The notes under the pieces were generated by a model. The model saw only the letters and a program-made list of their open reading frames with translations. It was not told the DNA's origin and ran no database searches. Below, in pieces: positions 1 through 9,460 of a stretch of DNA of 64,000 nt (its first letter is position 1; every line of letters starts with the position of its first letter). The translations under genes and the position numbers were made by a program. This stretch comes from Lineus longissimus (lineage: Eukaryota > Nemertea > Pilidiophora > Heteronemertea > Lineidae): positions 16,910,039 to 16,974,038 of the forward strand of contig NC_088317.1 in assembly GCF_910592395.1 (NCBI RefSeq), read 5' to 3'.

Positions 1-950
1 CCCAAGGCCAACATCCAGGTCATCCTGCAGACCCTGGCTGCCCTCGCAAACCAGAAGAAAGACGAAGTCAAATCATTCTTCATGCGGAACGACCCCAACG
101 GCAGTGGCATCCTCATGTACGAGCAGTTCCACAACCTAATCAAGCAGCTGGCCCCACAGTTGACGGAGCACGAGATCATGACCATCGCCCGTTACTATGG
201 CGACGATGCGGAGCAGAATGCACAGATTGATATCAAGACACTCATCTCAATCGTCCAAGAGCAGCTGAGGAAGAATAACTTCGAGGGTTTCGTCAAGTTG
301 AGCGAGAATTTCCAACATATGGATAATAGCAGGTAGGTGCTGCCAACTTGGCCTATTCTTTTTGGAAGTGCAGTGCAAATAAAATATACTCACTTGTATT
401 GGCCATAGATTTTGTTTAAATTGTCAACAAAATGACTCCAAACACCACCAGTTAACCAATGTACTTTTCTAACGTCAACTCATTTGGTAGACAAAACTAG
501 TTTTTTGTGTTTTTCAATTATCTGCTTTCTCCATTCTAGATGTGGCGTGCTGGATGCTGACACCGTAAGGAAAGTGTGCCATGCCCTCCATGTGCCGATC
601 GCTGATGATATGCTGAGAGCACTTCTCGTCAAGTGAGTATGCTTTGTTTTACAAACGCGTCTCAAGTCACCCTGGCCATAGATTCAATCTTGAAACACGC
701 TCTATTCATTTGTCCAGCATTGGCTTATTGTATCACTCTTTCTCTCTACAGGATGGTCTCAAATGACCAAGGTCACATCGACTATGAAAGCTTCATCAAG
801 AACCTGAACTGGAGGGATTGCCCTGTTGCCCCGATGAGTGCGCAGGGTGTCCGATTCGATGAAGGCTGGGCTGGCAACCAAGCTAAGGACCAGATTACTC
901 AAGTGCGATATCAAGTTCTCCTGGACGACATCTTGGGTGGATCCGAATAA
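1..950 (+). CDS. EF-hand protein, C-terminal exons (EFHC1/EFHC2-like), partial
   Basis: These are the last three exons of a gene that starts left of the window: 1-332, 540-632 and 752-950, with stop TAA at 948-950. Donors at 333 and 633 and acceptors ending at 539 and 751 are canonical, and the joins keep frame (AG|A, then AA|G). The part seen is about 207 residues. It has EF-hand-like helix-loop-helix units (loop NDPNGSGILMYEQF; later NSRCGVLDADTV and SNDQGHIDYESF) and ends with an NWRDCPV motif and a polar tail. The stretch LISIVQEQL ... RKVCHALHVPIADDML ... IDYESF resembles, from memory, the C-terminal EF-hand of EFHC1/EFHC2 (Rib72), inner-tubule proteins of ciliary doublet microtubules. 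The N-terminal DM10 domains that would prove this lie outside the window. EF-hand character is clear; the exact family is inferred. Confidence 0.72.
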
Positions 951-2206
951 ATCTCATGATTCATCATAAGCAAGGGACTTAAATTTGGATATCCGTCTTT
1001 TCGGAAATATTCCGTCCAATGATAAACTTTAAATTTTATTTTTGAAAAAGTGATGTTTGAACTGTGGAAAATAGATTAAAAAGACAACTCCAGAATATCA
1101 GGTTATGTTATTTTACCCCCAGCTTTTTGGACCATTATGATGGAAAATGTAGTTTGATTTGTGAACATCCTACGTGTCAGCTTTGCTGTGGATTATGGGA
1201 AGTCATCATTAGGCCTACACATGCAACTCTTGGTATTTCAGATCTTTTGCCAACTATTGGAATTGGATTTCAGAAATATAGCTCTACCGGGGAGAAAGAC
1301 TGTGAGTGTTGTTGTTTACAAATCTGCCCTTGTTGGGTAATTAGCTGTGATAAATCTGTCGTGCACTAAACATTGAGATTATTAAAACACCTCATTTCAC
1401 ATTTTCTATGATTTAGAGTCAATGAAAACTTAAAATCCTTACCGCTGGGCCAAATTCTTATCACTGGGCCAATCAGAGTTTTCTGACCAATGTTGGAAGT
1501 GTCCACTCGTGGCACCCTACAGTGATTTGTCGAAAGCTGTTGATTTATTTTATGTAAAATACTTTATTTTCTCAATCGTGAGTATAAATTCGTGTGGACA
1601 CTTCTCAATGTCATCGGTATTTGTTGTGTTGGCGATCTATTTTGTCCTTGAGAGAAGGACTGGTCATTGTCATGATAGTATAATGTGTCCGAGAATGGAA
1701 GAAACCAACTCTAATATTGTCTTTGGTAAACATGAGGTTCATTGCAATATCAAAACACAAATCTTTGGAGATGGAGTTACGTCACTTTGAGACAGAACTA
1801 GGCCTCTTCTGAGACGGCACTATGGATACGGAGTTATGTCTCTTTGGAGACGTACTTACACCTCGTTGGAGACCTACTTATGCCTCTTTGGAGACTAGAG
1901 TTACCCCTCTTAGGGATTATTGCAATGACATGCCTTGAACTCTTCACAATGTCAAGACAATGTGTATATACAAGTACGTTTACAATGTATGTTAGCTTGT
2001 TTTTATAATAATAAAATGGAATATGTGACTATGTTTAAATCCTTTTCATTGCCTTTGTGATTATCTGGAGCATATTGTACTTTTCACAATGCCAAGTGAA
2101 AGCTTGACCTAACCAAATGAAATGTTCTTCAAACGTGAGAGTCACTGCCCCTTCAGCATAGATGTAGAGATTATCTCTAAATAGTCCCACTCAATCAAAC
2201 CTAACC
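951..2206 (+). other. 3' UTR and downstream flank of the EF-hand gene
   Basis: This AT-rich stretch has no convincing ORF. AATAAA overlaps the stop region at 945-950, and a better placed AATAAA lies at 2010-2015, so the 3' UTR may run to about 2,030. A short run of TTTGGAGAC-type near-repeats is visible at about 1,765-1,905. I see nothing else. Confidence 0.4.
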
Positions 2207-2964
2207 TTGGATGTGCCGATGTCTTCACCAAAGATGTCGTATGGAAAGATGGTGTTCTGACTGACTACCTTGGATGTGCCTATGTCTTCACCAATGATAT
2301 CGTATAAAAAGATGGTGTTCTGACTGACTACCTTGGATGTGCTGATGTCCTCATCAAAGATGTCGTATGAAAAGATGGTGCTCTGACTGACTACCTTGGA
2401 TGTGCCGAATTGTCTTCACCAAAGATATCGTATGAAAAGATGGTGTTCTGACTGACTACCTTGGATGTGCCGATGTCTTCACCAAAGATATCGTATAAAA
2501 AGATGGTGTTCTGACTGACTACCTTGGATGTGCCGATGTCTTCACCAAAGATGTCGTATGAAAAGATGGTGTTCTGACTGACTACCTTGGATGTGCCGAT
2601 GTCTTCACCAATGATATCGTAAAAAAAGATGGTGTTCTGACTGACTAACTTGGATGTGCCTATGTCTTCACCAATGATATCGTATAAAAAGATGGTGTTC
2701 TGACTGACTAACTTGGATGTGCCTATGTCTTCACCAATGATATCGTATAAAAAGATGGTGTTCTGACTGACTACCTTGGATGTGCCTATGTCTTCACCAA
2801 TGATATCGTGTAAAAAGATGGTGTTCTGACTGACTAACTTGGATGTGCCTATGTCTTCACCAATGATATCGTATAAAAAGATGGTGTTCTGACTGACTAA
2901 CTTGGATGTGCCTATGTCTTCACCAATGATATCGTATAAAAAGATGGTGTTCTGACTGACACAC
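2207..2964 (+). repeat. 63-bp tandem satellite, 12 copies
   Basis: TTGGATGTGC recurs at 2207, 2270, 2333, 2396, 2461, 2524, 2587, 2650, 2713, 2776, 2839 and 2902. The period is 63 bp, except for one 65-bp unit caused by a 2-bp insertion. Each unit also holds GTCTTCACCAA and GATGGTGTTCTGACTGACTA. Later units share variants (CTAACTTGG, GTGCCTATG), which suggests local amplification. Diverged half-units (TTGGATGTACC, CTGGATGTACCAATG) continue to about 3,030. The unit is a multiple of three, and one frame reads through the first unit, but the others carry TAA or TGA in place of TGG, so the array is not coding as it stands. Confidence 0.93.
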
Positions 2965-4682
2965 TCAGTGCTCCTCTCCTTGGATGTACCAGAGACTCAA
3001 AAGAATCTGGATGTACCAATGTCTTCTTCCCAAGGTCAATACCTTGCATTCTATCTTAAAAGGAGTGTGTCTTCCACAGGTAAAACTCACATTTCCTGGC
3101 CTGGTCGACCCACCCCTTTTTGAAGGGGACTATATTTCCTTGTGCCCTATTACTGGAGGGGACCAGGCATCACCTGTTGAAGAGAGATACTTTTGCACAC
3201 TGGCAGTGCCCCTTCTCTTACATGAGTTCATATGAAGAGATGTGCGCCTCCTGGCCGTACATAGTTTATTCTATATTTGAAGGGTCGCTGCATTACCAGT
3301 GGGAGGAAGAGTTGTCTTGCCATTGCTTCGGACAGTGCCAATTACCAAATAGACTTGTATAAAGTAGACTCCTATGCAGTCCATTTCCTGGTCTTTTTTT
3401 CTCCCTTCATGGACGGCAGGCCGAGGCCGGTCCACTGCGTCTGGAGTGTAGTATAAATGACCTGCCTAGGTAGTCATCGATCGCTGAGAAGACATTTTGT
3501 ATTGTGGCAAATGAATAAACAACGCCATCTGCCAGATGCATCTGATTACAATGTACTTTTTATTCATCAATCCATACAAGCATTTTTGCGACAAAATCAC
3601 TAGCACATGTACCAGTTTTAAAGGGACAACTTGGGCGTGGTAGTTATCTGGCCAGGAGGATAATGACCCTGCTTGATACCATGCGCCGCCACCAGTAGTA
3701 TCTCACTAAGTTCTAATGATGATTTTGGACGGTGTTGCGAGGCATTTTGGACAGGGCATGTGAATTTCAGGCAGGCTTATTGGTACACCCCGTTCTAGGG
3801 GATTATTAATTGCATGCAGTTCAATGACATTTCAATTATCCTGTTTGAGAAGTCATGGCCCTGCTGGTAGCCATTTTTGTATGAAAACCATCTCATACCA
3901 AAGTTGTCCCTTTAAAGGGGGTTAACCTTTGCAAAACAGAGAAACAAGGCCCTCCCATTACATGGTTGGAGGGGTACACTCGGATGAAAATAATAAATGC
4001 GCACCACGTGCTCTTATAGCAAGCTGAATCTGGTGTTCGAGAGGGCTGCTCAAGCCACGTGCTCTTATAGCAAGCTGAATCTGGTGTTCGAGAGGGCTGC
4101 TCAAGCTGTTACTGTAGAGTTCAGTCGGCTTTATTTCTAAAGGGGGGACTACTTTGTAGTATATAGGCAATGGCAATGGTCAAGTTGGTAGCAATCAGGT
4201 TGCTACATGTACACACCGGTACACAGTTAATGTTCTTTCATTCATCAGCCAAGGCCGGGGCGCCTCGCTAAGATTTTGAGCTCAATGACACCTCCACCTG
4301 AGCGGTATTTGGTGAGACAATAATACTGACAGTGATGTATCATTTTTTGTATTCTAAAACACCTCAAAACAAAAACACAGAAATAGGATTTTGTCTGCTT
4401 TTTGACGGATTCCGTACTTTGCACCAGACCAAGCGTGTTGCTTCTTACCCTGACCCCTGCCCCCAAAACGAGGCACAGTGCATTATAAAGCCAAATAAAT
4501 TATACAATGCAACCAAGGTGATCTAGAATAAACTCTGGTAACACGAGATAATACGGTTTTCAGCTGATGAAGAGGTGATGGCAGTCTAATGCGGCCTCTT
4601 ATCATACGTGTCACTACTACAAACATTCTTGGATATAAAAGATTTTTTTCTAAGTCTTGGCCAGAGCAATTCCTCGTTGGTG
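2965..4682. other. Intergenic, repeats only
   Basis: No gene is recognised. The open frames at 2984-3362 and 4245-4526 lack splice-site, codon or family support. Diverged satellite units lie at the left end. A minus-strand AATAAA (plus 4130-4135) is the nearest poly(A) signal for the deaminase-like gene that ends at 4683. Confidence 0.4.
4005..4106. repeat. 51-bp exact tandem duplication
   Basis: The segment beginning CACGTGCTCTTATAGCAAGC is present twice head to tail, at 4005-4055 and 4056-4106, with no differences that I can see. The minus-strand reading repeats SSPLEHQIQLAIRARG, but only because 51 is a multiple of three. Confidence 0.9.
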
Positions 4683-4776
4683 TTATGATGTCGACGTCTG
4701 TGCACGGAGTTCAACTCTGACATCACCAAACCTCTCGAAATCGATTTCAATGTTTCTATGGCTGGGTTTGAATTGC
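4683..4776 (-). CDS. Alternative duplicated last exon of the deaminase-like gene
   Basis: The minus-strand exon runs 4776-4683 and follows a CCAG acceptor. It is 94 nt long, the same as the last exon at 5194-5101, and enters in the same phase (CA|G completes Gln). It encodes QFKPSHRNIEIDFERFGDVR... and ends in TAA, clearly homologous to PFKPSRRKIDIDFFRFGEVS of the other copy. The two are likely alternative C-termini made by tandem exon duplication. No poly(A) signal is visible between the copies, so transcripts ending in the first may carry the second as 3' UTR; the nearest AATAAA is at plus 4130-4135. Confidence 0.78.
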
Positions 4777-5100
4777 CTGGAATATAGCAAAGCATGATAA
4801 GCGAGCGTCAGTAATGTAAGCAGAAGGTTGCAAAAGGGTGGAGGTATGACCGAACCATAAGTATAATAGTTCGAAGACAGTGCACGCCATCTATGCTCAT
4901 GCCGACCTAGTGCCCTCGGACACTCATTTTTGGCGGGCGTGCAAACACTGCGACAGAACTCGTGTATAGCCTAATCTGCAACTCAAAAACTCAAAGCGAA
5001 AAGGAAAGGAAAAAGCGACAACATTAAAGAGCTAAATGATCGGCGGCTGAAATGGACTACATAATCTCCTTGTGTCCAAGTTGTGCCCGAGAGTCTGAAG

Positions 5101-7621
5101 TTATGTCGTCGGTGACTGCAGAGTGACTCCGGTGCTCACTTCACCAAACCTAAAGAAGTCGATATCAATCTTCCTGCGACTGGGCTTGAATGGTCTGAAG
5201 TAAAAAAGACGTTGGCCTACAGTACTGATCAATAGAAATGTCACGCGATAAAAATGCACTCCATGCGGGACAACCCCAACCGTTTTACAAACAGATGCTG
5301 GCAATGGCACAATTTTATGCAGCTGAGCAGCTAGTGCGCTCGAAACGGAATACCACCTAGCAGACCCGACGTACTCCAGACGCAGTGGACCGGCCTCTTC
5401 GAATAGGATGACGAAATCGACTGCCCACGGAGTCTAACCCAACGTATTTAGGCGGTGACAATGGTCTTCATATTCTATCTCAGCACACGATAAATTTAAA
5501 ATGTTGATTGTGTGCCCTGGACATGGTTGCACAAATCAGCGTACGTGTAGTTGGTGATATGCCACATAAAACATAATGTAATGAAAGAGATAACGCCAGC
5601 GTTAGTGACAAATGTTTAAGCAACCGGGCATGAAACTTACTGTGACTTTACGTCTCCATCCCCAAGCAGCTTTTTTACGAGATCATAATTCGGAATGTGT
5701 TGATTCCCATGAGAGAGATAGTAAAGGTGCGTTATTTTGGACTGGATGATAATTTTCGCACTCTCCATGGTGGGGAAACACGTAGTGTACATGACACAGC
5801 GGCTCAGGTCCGCAACGCTCCGGAACAAGATAGCATTGGTCTGGGCGTCACACACTGAAATGATATGGATTATTCTTATGATTGCGGGAGGTGGTAAGTA
5901 GTGGACAAAAACTTGTTTATAGGGCGGACGAAGCCGGGAACCTGGATGGAGAAGGAGGTGGCTTGATTTGTTTGCCGGAGAACAATTTGCTGTGAGAGGA
6001 ACACCACCACTGACTATAGGCCTACATCGGAAATAGAAGGTATATACCGGCCCGACCAATGCTCACTCTAAAAGTTCTAGATGTTGCCTTCGGTTTGAAG
6101 CTGTATTGGTTATTTCAAGGCAAATATCCTAGAAAATGATTGGGACGATCAACAATGATCTTATCTCTGAGGTATTGATAGCCGTTATCTTTATACGTAG
6201 TGTACATGTTATCATTTGGCATAATCTCTCAGAATATATTTAGAGCCGAACACTCTTTTCCAGCGGAACATTTTCAACTGCTACACCGGTTATCTACTCA
6301 CTTAGATCGTTATGTTGTTGTTCAGTGTGGTTTCCATCTGGAATGTGGAGCGGCATGCCGTTATAACCAACTCCAACTATCTTCTTGTCGGGGTTTATAA
6401 GGACTGCGCCAACCTGAAAATGAAGGATATGACGTCATCGTCGCCTGCCTACTCGGTAGACTCCCTGGCAGCCCAGTGGCAGTGCGTCATCCTAATTTGT
6501 TCTCAATGCGTCCGGAGTGTAGTACTCGGCAGCACTCATGAAAGCCCATCTTTATCTTCAAAGTATTGCCATTGCTACAACGCGCGGGCAATATGGGCGG
6601 AGGCAACGGATCGAATCCGACAAAACCCATAGAAAGTGGAAAACGAAGGCCCAGGGACCTTATTTCATCCAGTTGGTTGAGCCTTCTTGTTCCCGATGTA
6701 AAAAGAATGACTGCCCCTGCCCCACTCTATAGGCCTACTGAAGCCATCCTGAGGAAATCAGGGGTTTTGTGTGCAGGGCAGGAGAAGCGAACATTAACCC
6801 CTGATTTCCGCAGGATGACTGAAGCGCACCTGCAGGACATTTTGTTATTCTTTAAAATTGTGTGAAAGCAAGTGTTTGTTCCGAACAGTCTCCCAAAGGG
6901 CAGCATTTCTTTTGCCATTTCATCGCCACTGCTTTAGCATCTTCGAAAACCAGAGTCAGCCGCACCCTCCTCCCCTCGCACTCGCTATGCATAAACGCGC
7001 CGGGTCGTTTTTATTGGTGTCGAGTATTGGCCTGTACTTCAGGATGCTGCTTTAGGAGGGTATATCATGAGATGGTTGTGCGCAAAATTTACCTTGACGG
7101 TGTTCTTACTTCTCTGTGCGGCCATTGCAGCCATACCCATAAAGTACTCTTCCCAGCCCAGGTACCCCTGATCTCTGAAACGAAAGTAAAACTACTTATA
7201 TACCAGAGTCTTTCAAATAACGAGTCAGCCAACTATAGGGAACGTATGGTTTCAACATCAAAGCCACCGCCCGTTCCGAAAGACGCGATTTGAAAGACTG
7301 TATACTAAATCGGAAACGATTTTTTTACTTGAGAGCTAAGCGTCTTGGGTCTCTAAACAATATTGGGCGATTTGTTTTGTAAGTAGGAGGAAACCAGAGA
7401 CCCGAAGAAAACCTATACAATCGAATAGCGTTCCTTCTCTATCACTATAATTGAGGGCCCATTTATAAACAACACCATTGAAAAGGTGTTTATCGTGAAT
7501 GTCATTAGATTGTGTTAATACAGTGTATCCAAATTTCACTCGTCGATTTCCTGCGACTTAATGTATGTAACAATTCATTCACTCACATGTTTTCGGTTTC
7601 TCCGGTCGCCATTTTTCAAAT
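5101..7621 (-). CDS. dCMP deaminase-family protein with degenerate active site
   Basis: Five coding exons on the minus strand join in phase: 7612-7587 (ATG at 7612-7610, AAAAATGG context; exon begins at 7621 after TTTCAG), 7174-7093, 6413-6302, 5854-5641 and 5194-5101 (TAA). The total is 528 nt, or 175 aa; human DCTD is 178 aa. Exon 2 gives YLGWEEYFMGMAAMAAQRSK, exon 3 gives VGAVLI...KIVGVGYNGMP, and the C-terminus gives PFKPSRRKIDIDF; all line up with deoxycytidylate deaminase. In the zinc site the family HAE is DAQ (residues 76-78) and PCxxC is PTMES (residues 101-105). The 26-residue spacing is kept, but every zinc ligand and the proton-shuttling Glu are gone. Deamination of dCMP to dUMP is therefore very unlikely. 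The open frame and intact splice sites argue against simple decay, so a pseudoenzyme role is inferred. An acceptor just 5' of the ATG implies an upstream non-coding exon. Confidence 0.85.
6745..6817. mobile_element. Short inverted-repeat element (MITE-like), 73 bp
   Basis: CATCCTGAGGAAATCAGGGG at the left mirrors CCCCTGATTTCCGCAGGATG at the right. A related, more degraded copy with GCGAACATTAACCCCTGATT lies at about 61,935-61,992, so this is a dispersed family. It sits in intron 2 of the deaminase-like gene. Confidence 0.7.
6938..7050. repeat. Dispersed repeat, copy 1 of 3
   Basis: CAGAGTCAGCCGCACCCTCC followed by CCCCTCGCACTCGC and CTTCAGGATG recurs at about 7,920-8,003 (CAGAGTCAGTCGTATCCTCC) and about 39,735-39,792 (TCGTATCCTCCTCCCCTAGC...CTTCGGGATG). 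The element type is unknown. Confidence 0.5.
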
Positions 7622-9299
7622 CTGAAAATAAAACCTCGCTCAGTCAAGGCAAAGTCTATAGTTTATTCAATCAGTTAAGCCACGCGTTAACAATTCGCTG
7701 TTACGTGCAACAAAAAGACCTCTCGTCTGCGGGTTAAATTTCATCACTGGGTTTGATATTAATTGCAGGTCGCTACGATCTCCGATTCCAACCTGTTGCC
7801 GGCACCTGCGATGACCACCGCAAGCAACGAACGATTTGGTGCACTGGCAGAATGTCGCATGCGATAATGATCGAACAGGTATTAGTTCGTTTGCGGGGGC
7901 TTCAGGTCACAGCACATCCTCGAAAATCCAGAGTCAGTCGTATCCTCCTCCCCTCGCACACGTTCGGTCGATAGTGCCGAGAGTAGTATTGAGCTTCAGG
8001 ATGGTCACAGCAAGGCTATGTTATATAATACAGGTAGCCTCATTCGGGGGCAAGTCTTCAAATAAGGCAGCGCAGTGGCATCTGTGTATCTATTTATATC
8101 AAGAAAATATTGGTAGAAGTGCGTTGGGCGCCAACATCGTGTATAGATGCACTGCCACGCCCAAGATGTCCCAATTTGCGCCAAATGTCGTGACATGTTC
8201 TTCTGTTCGGAATTGTCCTGGCGACTTTCGTTTTGACCAGTTTAACCCCTCACAAGAAATGAAAGTATCCTACCTTGTCTTGTCTCGCTCGCCCGCACTG
8301 AAGTTGTAGCTTCAATGAACACAAGCCAATAACATGAACCTATACCAGCAGGTAAACAAGATCTAGGTATATGATATTTACCGTCAAGAAAAAAATGTAG
8401 CGCAAACAAATAGTGCGGACATGCAGGGGAACATCTCGCAATTTTGCATCAGCTTACCCACCATACAGTTTCATTCTCCAAGCAGATCGAAGTATATTTC
8501 CTCTGCCAAAACAGACGACCATGTCATCACAGGTGTGTGAAAATTCTGGTGACAGAATGGTATTTTCCCCCGCCGGTGATCGATTCCACGAATAATCGAA
8601 AACGCCAGAGAGGCGCACACGACCGCAGCACGACAGAACAGTGTTACTTGTGTTGTGGCGACGTAAAGCATGTTGTCTTTGGTTAATATTATTGGGATGA
8701 GGGTTTCATGTGGATTATACATCCTTAGCAGCACTAGTACATGCTGATCAGAGGTAGCCTTTTTACGTTGCGCGTCAAAAGAGAGGCTCACAACTGACGG
8801 TAAGGGCCAGTTGGGATCTCTGAGACCGGCCTCATTATTATCAGAGGCCTATGAGATCGATTGGCATAACAGGAAGACTATGGCTTGACAATTATCAGAT
8901 AACAAAGGCCTAGACTTTATAAGATAATACCATAGTGCTTCAATCCGGGCCGGCGGGTTGGACCCAATAGATTAGTTAGCCGAACTGGGTCAGGTTGTCA
9001 CGCACGACTAAGTTAGATGTATTGTAATTTAGGCCTATTAGAGCTGGAAAGTAGACTGGAATATTATTTCATTCGTATGTTTACATAGTTATTGCAAGTT
9101 GTTAAGGTGACTCGTGACTTGCCTTGTCTAAGGCTTCCAACCGCCAAAAAAATGCCCACCTCTCTTCCTTATTCTTATTCTTCTTCTCCATCTTGCTTTC
9201 TTTTTAGCACCACCATCGCCTAAAATGTTATTTTCTATAACTCTTTCAAGATTTGTTGATAAATAAGTTAAAAGCGAATGCCAGGAGAACAAAAAATAA
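7622..9299. other. Upstream flank of the deaminase-like gene
   Basis: No coding exon is recognised. A dispersed-repeat copy lies at about 7,920-8,003. The open frames here (for example 7,836-8,309 + and 8,471-8,791 -) overlap each other on opposite strands and show no family resemblance. The 5' non-coding exon of the deaminase-like gene probably lies here, but I cannot place it. Confidence 0.3.
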
Positions 9300-9460
9300 G
9301 GGTAAACTACGTTTCCCGCCGCGCTGGCCTCCCATGTGCGCGAACAGTTTGAATTTCGCGCCACTCGAAACTCATTTTGTCGGTGATCTTCGGGACCATT
9401 CGGAAATCATCCGCTTGTGAATCTAAACAAACATGGCCGACCAGAATTAGGTTTGTGCAA
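9300..9460. promoter_or_regulatory. Possible CpG-rich promoter region for PARG or divergent pair
   Basis: The run CCCGCCGCGCTGG ... GTGCGCGAACAG ... TTTCGCGCCACTCG is denser in CpG than the sequence around it. It lies between the deaminase-like gene (leftward) and PARG (rightward), where a shared or adjacent promoter would fit. A five-codon ATG-to-stop frame (MADQN) begins at about 9,432. No TATA box or transcript evidence is available. Confidence 0.3.

Noticed and set aside
1-950. EFHB or EFCAB6 as the identity of the EF-hand gene
   Set aside because: The C-terminal sequences I remember for those proteins do not match NWRDCPV or the tail; the EFHC1/EFHC2 pattern fits better but is still not certain.
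2207-2964. Repeat array considered as a CRISPR array
   Set aside because: The 63-bp units are joined directly, with no unique spacers, in an intron-rich animal genome.
5637-6059. 140-codon minus-strand frame taken as one gene
   Set aside because: Only its second part (from 5854) is coding, as exon 4 of the deaminase-like gene; the first part is intron before the TTTCAG acceptor.
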